From Spirochaeta sp. (GTDB lineage Bacteria > Spirochaetota > Spirochaetia > DSM-27196 > Alkalispirochaetaceae): 5,049 bases of DNA. Below the pieces are notes generated by a model. That model did no database searches. It was given only the letters and a program-made list of their open reading frames with translations, and was not told where the DNA came from. The stretch is from positions 1-5,049 of the forward strand of contig JAQIBO010000189.1 in NCBI GenBank assembly GCA_027859055.1, written 5' to 3'. Shown here piece after piece: positions 1 to 5,049 of this stretch. Both the position numbers and the translations under genes were made by a program. Positions within the stretch are counted from its first letter, which is position 1. Each line of letters begins with the position of its first letter.

Positions 1-460
1 TGTCAATTCCCTGCAGTTTCCCAAACGCGATGAGGGAGCCGAAAAACGTGACCCCGCCGATCAGACCGCTTGCGGCGGTGGCAACAAGGAATTGCAGTTG
101 GGCGGCGCCGGTGCCGCCAAGCCCGCTGTTCAGCGCCTGATAGAGCACCGCCCCGGCAACCAGCACGCTCGCGATTCCCCCGAACCCGTTGTACAGTCCT
201 ACAAGCTGCGGCATCGCGGTCATCTTGATCGTTACCGCAAGCACCGCACCGATCGCCGCGCCGACGGCGATTCCGGCGATCACCATTCCCGGGTTGAGAA
301 TATCCTGCGCGAGGAGGGTGACTACCACCGCGATAAGCATTGCCAGGCCACCGAGCGCGTTGCCCCGCACTGCTGAACGCGGATGAGTCAGGCCCTTGAG
401 TCCCACGATAAAGAGTACCGCCGCCAGAAGGTAGGCGAGATTGTATACTGTGGCGCTCAT
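1..460 (-). CDS. pntB: NAD(P) transhydrogenase subunit beta, N-terminal 153 residues (cut by window edge)
   Basis: This is the beta subunit of the proton-translocating NAD(P) transhydrogenase. It carries most of the membrane domain II and, beyond the edge, the NADP(H)-binding domain III. The visible part is almost wholly hydrophobic, with segments near residues 6-23, 35-52, 57-78, 95-110 and 122-146. Family signatures are MPQLVGLYNGFGG (83-95) and GSLIAFGKLQG (141-151). It aligns without gaps to remembered E. coli PntB through residue 91, where E. coli has the proton-path histidine and this protein has Asn. The ATG at 460 gives the usual PntB N-terminus. A weak Shine-Dalgarno, GGGAAG, lies at 465-470, only 4 nt from the start. 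The gene follows pntAB by 20 bp and is presumably co-transcribed and perhaps translationally coupled. The remaining two thirds, including domain III, lie outside the window. Identity is very secure. Confidence 0.96.
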   Translation of the reverse strand, partial: MSATVYNLAYLLAAVLFIVGLKGLTHPRSAVRGNALGGLAMLIAVVVTLLAQDILNPGMVIAGIAVGAAIGAVLAVTIKMTAMPQLVGLYNGFGGIASVLVAGAVLYQALNSGLGGTGAAQLQFLVATAASGLIGGVTFFGSLIAFGKLQGID

Positions 461-480
461 TGTTCTTCCCGCTTTCTGAA

Positions 481-741
481 CTAGCTCAGCATTCGATGGG
501 TCACCAGGAACCCACCGACCACGTTAATCGTTGCGAAGACGAGTGCTGCCAGTCCGAGGTAGGTGGTCATCGTCGTTTGACCCGTTCCCGCCGCCACCAG
601 GGCGCCGATGATCGTGATACCGGAGATCGCATTGGAGCCGGACATCAGCGGCGTGTGCAGAATCGGCGGAACCTTGGTAATCACCTCAAACCCGACAAAG
701 ATCGCCAGGACGAAGATCGTTACGATTGCGACAAAATCCAT
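481..741 (-). CDS. pntAB: NAD(P) transhydrogenase subunit alpha part 2 (membrane domain II fragment)
   Basis: This 86-residue membrane protein supplies the alpha-side helices of domain II in transhydrogenases whose alpha subunit is split in two, as in Rhodospirillum rubrum and Thermus thermophilus. Three membrane segments are visible, near residues 4-21, 38-53 and 58-81. The family signature is GFEVITKVPPILHTPLMSGS at 17-36, followed by NAISGI. The ATG at 741 has a strong Shine-Dalgarno, AAAGGAGT (746-753), which overlaps the stop codon and last codons of pntAA. The two genes are 2 bp apart, so translation is probably coupled. Odd point: residue 40 is Ser where, from memory, the T. thermophilus protein has its proton-path histidine. 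The only histidines seen are H29 and H82, outside that helix core. The assignment is secure despite the small size. Confidence 0.95.
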   Translation of the reverse strand: MDFVAIVTIFVLAIFVGFEVITKVPPILHTPLMSGSNAISGITIIGALVAAGTGQTTMTTYLGLAALVFATINVVGGFLVTHRMLS

Positions 742-743
742 GT

Positions 744-1934
744 TTACTCCTTTTCCGTTGTTGGTGCCGCCGTCCCCGGTGCCGCAGGAAGACCGAGCTG
801 TTCCGCCAGCTCAGCATCCGGTACCACGCCGTCTTCCATAATGAGCGTTGCGGCAACGATCTCGTCGTTGCGGTCGATCGTCGGCTGACCGTCGCGAATA
901 ATCGTTTCAAGAAAGGTTGTGATGTTTTTGCTGAACAGTTGACTGGCGTGATTGGCAACCCCGGCGGCGATGTTTTCGGGTCCGAGGATGTGTACGCCAT
1001 TCACCAGCACCGTTTCCCCGGGACGGGTCAATTCGCAGTTGCCGCCCCGTTCCGCGGCGATGTCCACGATAACCGCGCCGGGGTGCATCGCCGCCACCAT
1101 CTCCTCGGTAATGAGAACCGGCGCTTTTCGACCGGGTATCGCAGCGGTGGTGATCACCACATCGCTTTCTGCGACTACCTCAAGCATCTTTTCCTGTTGC
1201 TTGCGATAAAACTCCGCATCCATTTCGCGGGCGTAGCCGCCACCGGATTCGGTTTCGCCGGCGTCGAGGTCGATCTCCACAAACCGTGCACCCAGGCTTT
1301 CAACCTGTTCTTTCACCGCCGGGCGGATGTCATACGCGCTGACCACCGCACCGAGGCGCCGCGCCGTGGCGATCGCCTGAAGCCCGGCGACGCCAACGCC
1401 AACGATGAAGACGCGGGCGGGAACCACCGTTCCCGCGGCGGTCATCATCATCGGAAAGATCTTGGAAAGCTCCAGCGCTCCCAGAAGGACCGCGCGGTAT
1501 CCGGCAAGGTTTGCCTGTGAAGAGAGGACATCCATACTTTGCGCACGGGTGATGCGGGGAATCCGCTCCAGGGAAAACGCCGACAGCCGGTGTTCCACAA
1601 GCGCGGCGAAGGAGGGGTGCGGCGCGTAGGGAGCGAGTTGTCCAACGATGATCGCACCGCTTTTCATTTCGGCGAGCTCTCCGTCGGATCCAAAGCCGCC
1701 ACCGGCGCACCCCCGAACGGTAACCACCACGTCCGCGGACGCGAGTATCTCCTGCCGATCGGCGATCTCGGCTCCCTTTTCCCGGTAGAGCGTATCGGGA
1801 AACCCCGCGCTTTCACCAGCGCCGCGTTCGACCGTGACAGTCACTCCCGGAGCGATCAGTGTCGAAACGTGGGCGGGTACCAGAGCCACGCGGCGTTCGT
1901 TGGGTGCGCGCTCCTTGATGACAGCTATCTTCAT
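744..1934 (-). CDS. pntAA: NAD(P) transhydrogenase subunit alpha part 1 (NAD(H)-binding domain I)
   Basis: This is the soluble cytoplasmic domain I of proton-translocating transhydrogenase, which binds NAD(H) and exchanges hydride with domain III of PntB. The 396-residue protein starts MKIAVIKE and contains the alanine dehydrogenase/PntA fold. The RQD loop has R127, Q132, D135 and S138, matching the numbering I recall for the R. rubrum enzyme. The Rossmann loop is GVGVAG (179-184), with D202 as the likely ribose-binding acid, followed by RPAVKEQVESLGA. The later signatures ITTAAIPG (261-268) and GGNCELTRPGE (297-307) are intact. The tail after about residue 381 is Pro/Ala/Thr-rich and looks like a linker. 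The ATG at 1934 is preferred because AGGGAGG (1940-1946) lies 5 nt upstream. A GTG at 1952 would add six residues that do not fit the family. It is the first gene of pntAA-pntAB-pntB. Confidence 0.97.
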   Translation of the reverse strand: MKIAVIKERAPNERRVALVPAHVSTLIAPGVTVTVERGAGESAGFPDTLYREKGAEIADRQEILASADVVVTVRGCAGGGFGSDGELAEMKSGAIIVGQLAPYAPHPSFAALVEHRLSAFSLERIPRITRAQSMDVLSSQANLAGYRAVLLGALELSKIFPMMMTAAGTVVPARVFIVGVGVAGLQAIATARRLGAVVSAYDIRPAVKEQVESLGARFVEIDLDAGETESGGGYAREMDAEFYRKQQEKMLEVVAESDVVITTAAIPGRKAPVLITEEMVAAMHPGAVIVDIAAERGGNCELTRPGETVLVNGVHILGPENIAAGVANHASQLFSKNITTFLETIIRDGQPTIDRNDEIVAATLIMEDGVVPDAELAEQLGLPAAPGTAAPTTEKE

Positions 1935-1939
1935 GTCGT

Positions 1940-1946
1940 CCTCCCT
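1940..1946 (-). promoter_or_regulatory. Shine-Dalgarno of pntAA
   Basis: On the minus strand this reads AGGGAGG, 5 nt before the ATG at 1934. It decides the start of pntAA against the upstream in-frame GTG at 1952. Confidence 0.8.
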
Positions 1947-1956
1947 GTGCACCTAC

Positions 1957-1985
1957 AAGGTACGCCCTGTGCCCTTTCCGTGCAA
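1957..1985 (-). promoter_or_regulatory. Candidate sigma-70-type promoter of pntAA-pntAB-pntB
   Basis: On the minus strand there is TTGCAC (1980-1985), a 17-bp spacer, and TACCTT (1957-1962). Each box matches 3 of 6 consensus bases, including TTG and TA...T, and the spacing is ideal. Transcription would begin near 1950, giving a short leader of about 16 nt that still includes the Shine-Dalgarno. It is a pattern match only. Given the compact operon, it is the most plausible promoter site visible. Confidence 0.45.
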
Positions 1986-1988
1986 GTC

Positions 1989-2023
1989 GCCTGCGCCTCA
2001 GGAGTTAAACACCTGCCTGCGCC
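1989..2023. repeat. Pair of 9-bp direct repeats flanking an intergenic palindrome
   Basis: GCCTGCGCC occurs at 1989-1997 and again at 2015-2023, 26 bp apart (about 2.5 helical turns). The copies bracket the imperfect palindrome at 1999-2015, and the second copy shares base 2015 with it. They lie just upstream of the candidate pnt -35 box. They could be part of a regulator-binding region or a chance repeat in GC-rich sequence. Confidence 0.4.
1999..2015. promoter_or_regulatory. Candidate operator: 17-bp imperfect palindrome between pntAA and resB
   Basis: CAGGAGTTAAACACCTG is symmetrical about base 2007, with 7 of 8 pairs matching (the mismatch is 2003/2011). It sits 14 bp upstream of the candidate pnt -35 box (minus strand) and about 15 bp before the weak candidate -35 box of resB (plus strand). 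A dimeric regulator bound here could act on both directions. I cannot name the regulator. The four-base outer arms are too short to suggest a stable terminator, and no T-run follows. Confidence 0.4.
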
Positions 2024-2030
2024 CGCACAC

Positions 2031-2059
2031 TTTCGTAATCGGTGCAGATACAGTAGAAT
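2031..2059 (+). promoter_or_regulatory. Candidate promoter of resB-ccsA (possibly leaderless)
   Basis: TAGAAT at 2054-2059 matches 5 of 6 bases of the -10 consensus. TTTCGT at 2031-2036, 17 bp upstream, is a poor -35 match. The -10 box ends only 8 nt before the resB ATG at 2068, so transcription would start at or within a base or two of the start codon. That would give a leaderless or near-leaderless mRNA. This agrees with the lack of any Shine-Dalgarno before the ATG. Confidence 0.35.
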
Positions 2060-2067
2060 CCGCTCCG

Positions 2068-3030
2068 ATGGTACGGTTGTATCGCTTTCTCAGTTCGGTC
2101 CGCCTCTTTCTGGTACTTCTCACTCTCCTGATCGTCTGGTCAATGGTGGCGACGATCGTTCCACAGGGGCTTGAAGAGGGAGCGTACGTCCAGCGGTATG
2201 GAGCGGGTGGGGCGACGCTTCTTGGTGTCCTCGGTCTGACCAGCTTTTTTGGAAGCGTTCTTCTGGCGGCCTTGCTCGGGTTGATGGAGTTGAATCTCAT
2301 CCTGTGTACCGTTCCACGACTGATACGGCGTGTCCGGGGTGATCTGCACCGGCGGGCCGAGCTCCGCCGATCGCCGCTTGATCGCCTCGAGACCTATGCG
2401 GCGGATATTATCCACCTTGGGCTCATTATCGTTCTGGCCGGAGGCGTTCTGTTGTCGGTGACGCGGGAACAGCAGGAGGTGCTGGTGCCCACCGGTACCT
2501 CCGTCACCCTCGCTCCGGACGGCATCGAGGTCACCGTCGTTGATTCGCGGGAGGTTCGGAATGAGAACGGAACCGTCATCGACTGGACGATAGACCTGCT
2601 GGTGGACGGCACACCGGTAACTCTTGCTATCAACGACCCGGTAGAGGTGGCGGGGTTTCGGTTTCACTTCTTCCATTGGGGACAAGAGCCGATGATCACC
2701 CTGGCCGACGCCGGCGGAGATTCCTACTCGATGCATATCGGTGAGGGACTTCGCAGCCCTGACGGGCGGGCGTTTGTCCTGGCCGGCGTGTCTGCCTCCG
2801 GGGAGGCGCTTTTTCAGATCATTGACGAAGCCGGCCGGACCGTTGGCGACTGGGAATTATCTCCCGGCGAACGTTTGGGACAGTTACAGTACGTGTCCGC
2901 CGGGCGCGAAGTGCTGAACGGATTCACCGCCAGTCGTTCAACCGGCAGGATTCCTGTGACAGTCGGCCTCGGTCTTATCATCGTTGGCATGGGGATATAC
3001 GGAATCAAAATGTGGAGAAAGTATGGCTGA
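2068..3030 (+). CDS. resB: ResB/Ccs1-family cytochrome c biogenesis protein (System II)
   Basis: ResB (Ccs1/CcsB) pairs with CcsA to carry haem to the outer face of the membrane and hold apocytochrome c for attachment. The protein has 320 residues. Visible in order are TM1 (7-29), ending in the family motif ATIVPQG (28-34); TM2 (about 49-72), leading into NLILCTVPRL (76-85); an Arg-rich cytoplasmic loop (84-106); TM3 (113-131), with H116 where ResB-type proteins have a conserved histidine; a large outer soluble domain (132-295), including NDPVEVAGFRFHFFHWG (189-205); and TM4 (296-313). Positive charges agree with this topology. The protein is shorter than many ResB proteins, mainly in the outer domain. 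The frame stays open back to 1834, but that stretch is antisense to pntAA and not membrane-like, so the ATG at 2068 is chosen even though it has no ribosome binding site. Confidence 0.9.
   Translation: MVRLYRFLSSVRLFLVLLTLLIVWSMVATIVPQGLEEGAYVQRYGAGGATLLGVLGLTSFFGSVLLAALLGLMELNLILCTVPRLIRRVRGDLHRRAELRRSPLDRLETYAADIIHLGLIIVLAGGVLLSVTREQQEVLVPTGTSVTLAPDGIEVTVVDSREVRNENGTVIDWTIDLLVDGTPVTLAINDPVEVAGFRFHFFHWGQEPMITLADAGGDSYSMHIGEGLRSPDGRAFVLAGVSASGEALFQIIDEAGRTVGDWELSPGERLGQLQYVSAGREVLNGFTASRSTGRIPVTVGLGLIIVGMGIYGIKMWRKYG
3014..3017 (+). promoter_or_regulatory. Shine-Dalgarno of ccsA inside the end of resB
   Basis: GGAG lies 5 nt before the ATG at 3023 and sits inside the last codons of resB. It fixes the ccsA start against the upstream in-frame ATG at 2984 and suggests translational coupling, since resB stops at 3030, 8 bp into ccsA. 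Confidence 0.8.
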
Positions 3031-3790
3031 AGTTGCACTGATCACGAACCTGATCGCGTTTGTCCTGTACGCCCTGTCCCGTCCACAGCGGCCACAGCCG
3101 GCACGAATCGCGCGCGTCCTGACCGCGGTGGCCGCACTGTCCTTGCTGGGACTGCTTGTGGAGCGGTCGATCCGGATTTCGTTTCCCGCGCTGACCGGCA
3201 TCTATGAGGGACTTGTGGTTCTGGTACTGTCACTTGACGCGGTCCTTGCACTGGGCGACCGGGCGATCTTCCGCCGGAACGCAGCGCTACGGGCCGCCGG
3301 GGCGTTCACTGCGTTTCTGTTTCTCGCGGTTCTCTCGTCTCCGCTCGTATCGGCAGATCTGTATCCCCCGATTCCCGTTCTGCGCAGTTACTGGCTGGTG
3401 GTGCATGTGGCGTTTTCGTTTGTCGGTCTTGCCCTTTTTACCGTTGGTGTTGTCGCGGCGGTGCTCGGGTTTGTCCTGCATGACCCCACCACCGCCGACC
3501 GCGCGCGGGACCAGGTGGTGGCGCTCGGGTTCGTCTTTTACGTGACAGGCGGGCTTATCTTCGGTGCCATCTGGGCGGAATCAGCGTGGGGACGTTTCTG
3601 GGGCTGGGACCCGAAAGAGACGTGGGCGCTGATCACCACCCTGTTCTACACCGGATACCTGCACCTGCGGTACGTACGAAAGGTGTCACAGCCGCTGGCG
3701 CGTACCCTTGTGATCATCGCGTGGGTAATTGCGGGGTTCACCTTTCTGGGGGTAAACGCCCTTATGAGCGGGTTGCACTCGTACGCATAA
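3023..3790 (+). CDS. ccsA: CcsA/ResC-family haem-handling protein, cytochrome c synthase component (System II)
   Basis: CcsA is the WWD-domain membrane partner of ResB. Together they form the System II cytochrome c synthase, which presents haem on the outer face of the membrane. The 255-residue protein is hydrophobic throughout, with about eight membrane segments. The tryptophan-rich WWD motif runs from W184 through W189, W193 and WDPKETW (195-201). The expected histidines are present: H128 before the motif and H252 in the C-terminal GLHSYA (outer pair), and H214 in YLHLR (membrane). Their spacing fits what I recall for the fused CcsBA. The protein looks complete and of normal length. The start at 3023 is set by GGAG at 3014-3017 and overlaps resB by 8 bp. 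The last 29 bp overlap the end of the opposing LacI gene. No ccdA or resA partner gene is in the window. Confidence 0.95.
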   Translation: MAEVALITNLIAFVLYALSRPQRPQPARIARVLTAVAALSLLGLLVERSIRISFPALTGIYEGLVVLVLSLDAVLALGDRAIFRRNAALRAAGAFTAFLFLAVLSSPLVSADLYPPIPVLRSYWLVVHVAFSFVGLALFTVGVVAAVLGFVLHDPTTADRARDQVVALGFVFYVTGGLIFGAIWAESAWGRFWGWDPKETWALITTLFYTGYLHLRYVRKVSQPLARTLVIIAWVIAGFTFLGVNALMSGLHSYA

Positions 3791-4802
3791 CGGCGCACGT
3801 TGCCCGCTTCACCAGTGTTGCCGGAAGGACGTGGTGTAGTTTCACCGCGGTACCGGCGATCAGATTGACGAGGAGTTCTCCAGCGCGGCGTCCTTTCTCA
3901 TAGCCCGGTTGGGAAACGGTCGTGAGCTGGGGGCGTACGATTCGCGCTTCCGGGATATCATCAAAACCGATTACGGAGACCTCATCCGGTACCGCCACGC
4001 CGATCTCTTCGAGATGCTGCAGAACACCGAGGGCGATCACGTCGCTCATTGCGACGATCGCCGTCGGATGCCGGTCGGCGTCCCACAGCCGCCGCGTTGC
4101 CGCGAGCCCCCCCTCGATCGATGATTCGGCGTTTTCAACCATCACCTCCGCGGTGAACCGGCGATCGTGGGATTCAAACGCGGCGCGGTATCCGGTAAAC
4201 CGTTGCGTTTTCACGTGGGACCGGCTTGCCAACTGCGGTTCATCGGCAAACGCGATAACCGCAACATCCCGATGCCCGCAGGACAGGACGTACTCCATTA
4301 CTTCCCGCGCGGCGGCGCAGTCGTCAATACCGACAACGGGAAAGCCGCCGCCACCGCGACCGTCAATCGTTACGAACGGCATGTGCCGCTGGCGGATCAG
4401 TTCCACCGTCTCCATACCCGGTTCCAGTCCGATCGTTATCAACCCGTCAACGGCGGCGCTGCGCACGCCCTCCTGGACCGACTCCCGCAACGGTGGAATC
4501 AGTGTCAGGGAGTGGCCGTTGCGTTCACAGATCTCCCCGATTCCCTGCACAATCTGAGACAGGTGCGAGTTGAGAAATGCGAGGGGGATCACCTCCGGCA
4601 ACAGGAGGCCGATCGACCCGTGGCGGCGAAGGCTCAGGTTGCGAGCCAGGGGATCCGGGATGTAACCGAGATCCTCGGCGATCGCAAGAATGCGGGTGCG
4701 CGCTTTTTCACTGATCCGTCCCGGATCGTTGAACGCAAAGGACACGCTCGTCTTCGAATACCCGGAGATTCTGGCGATATCGTTGATCGTCACTCGTGGC
4801 AC
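3762..4802 (-). CDS. LacI-family transcriptional regulator, probably of the adjacent sugar ABC operon
   Basis: This 346-residue protein has the full LacI/GalR architecture. Its helix-turn-helix (residues 5-25: VTINDIA then YSKTSVSFAFN) aligns residue for residue with E. coli LacI. The hinge helix is PLARNLSLRR, with L56 in the minor-groove-intercalating position. The periplasmic-binding-protein-like sensor domain (about 62-338) has R201, D254, GFDD (279-282) and LTTV (293-296), residues that usually belong to effector binding and the core fold. The recognition residues are K17, T18 and F22, unlike Y17, Q18 and R22 in E. coli LacI, so the operator probably differs. The start is GTG at 4802, with AAGGAA (4810-4815) 7 nt upstream. 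It follows an ABC sugar permease by 34 bp on the same strand, which points to local control of that operon. The ligand cannot be read from the sequence. Its 3' end overlaps ccsA by 29 bp. Confidence 0.95.
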   Translation of the reverse strand: MPRVTINDIARISGYSKTSVSFAFNDPGRISEKARTRILAIAEDLGYIPDPLARNLSLRRHGSIGLLLPEVIPLAFLNSHLSQIVQGIGEICERNGHSLTLIPPLRESVQEGVRSAAVDGLITIGLEPGMETVELIRQRHMPFVTIDGRGGGGFPVVGIDDCAAAREVMEYVLSCGHRDVAVIAFADEPQLASRSHVKTQRFTGYRAAFESHDRRFTAEVMVENAESSIEGGLAATRRLWDADRHPTAIVAMSDVIALGVLQHLEEIGVAVPDEVSVIGFDDIPEARIVRPQLTTVSQPGYEKGRRAGELLVNLIAGTAVKLHHVLPATLVKRATCAVMRTSATRS

Positions 4803-4809
4803 GCTGGTG

Positions 4810-4815
4810 TTCCTT
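4810..4815 (-). promoter_or_regulatory. Shine-Dalgarno of the lacI-family gene
   Basis: On the minus strand this reads AAGGAA, 7 nt before the GTG at 4802. It supports a GTG start giving MPRVTINDIA, the normal LacI-family N-terminus. It lies within three closely spaced GGAAC copies (4809-4828). Confidence 0.65.
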
Positions 4816-4836
4816 GTTCCGCAGTTCCCGTGAAAT

Positions 4837-5049
4837 CTATTTAATCGACCCGGCGACCATGCCTTTGACGATTTTCTTCTGGGCTATAAAGAACAGTATC
4901 AGCACCGGAATCATCGCCATCAGGATCGCCGTGAGTATCAGGTCCCACTGTTTGACGTAGGCGCCGGCGAAATTCGCGACCGCCAGCGGCAGCGTCTGGA
5001 TTCGGTTCCCCTTTCCGAGAACCAACAGCGGTAACAGAAAGTCGTTCCA
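4837..5049 (-). CDS. Carbohydrate ABC transporter permease, MalG/UgpE type, C-terminal 70 residues (cut by window edge)
   Basis: This is the end of an inner-membrane permease of a binding-protein-dependent sugar importer. The frame is open to the window edge. The visible protein begins WNDFLLPLLVL, the stretch that follows the EAA (ATPase-docking) loop in MalG-type permeases. It continues with IQTLPLAVANFAG, a last membrane helix (about residues 36-55 of the fragment) with IPVLILFF, and the standard ending AQKKIVKGMVAGSIK. The Gln-Lys and G-x-x-x-G-x-x-K ending is typical of this subfamily. An in-frame TTG at 5023-5025 is not the start, because the preceding residues are family sequence. The partner permease and binding protein are presumably upstream, beyond the right edge. 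The substrate is unknown. The LacI regulator follows in the same direction. Confidence 0.92.
   Translation of the reverse strand, partial: WNDFLLPLLVLGKGNRIQTLPLAVANFAGAYVKQWDLILTAILMAMIPVLILFFIAQKKIVKGMVAGSIK

Noticed and set aside
1369..1376. GCGATCGC, the cyanobacterial HIP1 octamer
   Set aside because: I noticed only this copy, and it falls inside pntAA codons. GATCG-type words are common here through base composition, so it is no evidence for a cyanobacterium.
726..1520. Long plus-strand open frame across pntAA
   Set aside because: It is a shadow of the clearly identified pntAA, and its translation resembles no family I recognise.
1935..1952. GTG start at 1952 for pntAA
   Set aside because: It would add MHREDD before the family-typical MKIAVIKE, and the strong Shine-Dalgarno lies inside this stretch, placed for the ATG at 1934.
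1834..2067. In-frame upstream extension of resB by 78 codons
   Set aside because: It is antisense to the pntAA 5' end, crosses the divergent promoter region and encodes no membrane or ResB-like sequence. The ATG at 2068 gives the normal ResB N-terminus.
2984..3022. ATG at 2984 as ccsA start
   Set aside because: It lies within the last resB membrane helix, has no clear Shine-Dalgarno and encodes an atypical polar leader. GGAG at 3014-3017 points to 3023.
3791..3840. Possible terminator after ccsA
   Set aside because: No stable GC stem followed by a T-run is visible, and the region is coding for the opposing regulator.
4167..4844. Long plus-strand open frame across the lacI-type gene
   Set aside because: It is antisense to a complete LacI protein with all motifs intact, and it has no recognisable domain or ribosome binding site.

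Overview
The window carries seven protein genes in four blocks, two of them cut by the window edges. No RNA gene, insertion sequence, CRISPR array or broken gene is visible. The sequence is GC-rich and densely coding. The only gene-free stretch of any size is the 133 bp divergent region at 1935-2067. A three-gene transhydrogenase, separate resB and ccsA genes, and a sugar ABC permease followed by a LacI regulator suggest a free-living, sugar-using heterotrophic bacterium that makes c-type cytochromes. A spirochaete-like or similar lineage is possible, but the sequence alone does not settle taxonomy.

Layout. On the minus strand, from 1934 down to the left edge, is a proton-pumping NAD(P) transhydrogenase operon: pntAA (alpha domain I), pntAB (short membrane alpha subunit) and pntB (beta subunit, 5' part only). 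Gaps are 2 bp and 20 bp. On the plus strand, from 2068 to 3790, is a two-gene cytochrome c maturation (System II) unit: resB, then ccsA overlapping it by 8 bp. On the minus strand, from the right edge to 3762, is the end of a sugar operon: the last 70 residues of a MalG/UgpE-type ABC permease, then a LacI-family regulator 34 bp downstream. The regulator's 3' end overlaps the 3' end of ccsA, tail to tail, by 29 bp.

How they may work together. PntAA-PntAB-PntB couples the proton gradient to hydride transfer between NADH and NADP+. ResB-CcsA moves haem across the membrane and attaches it to apocytochrome c. The two units diverge from a region with a credible pnt promoter, a possible near-leaderless resB promoter and a 17-bp imperfect palindrome flanked by 9-bp direct repeats. 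Shared control of two membrane redox functions is an inference from this layout. The LacI protein most likely controls the sugar operon it sits in.

I found no clearly new biological system. The points most worth a second look are the intergenic palindrome, the absence of both known membrane histidines in the transhydrogenase proton path, the resB start without a ribosome binding site, and the ccsA/lacI overlap.
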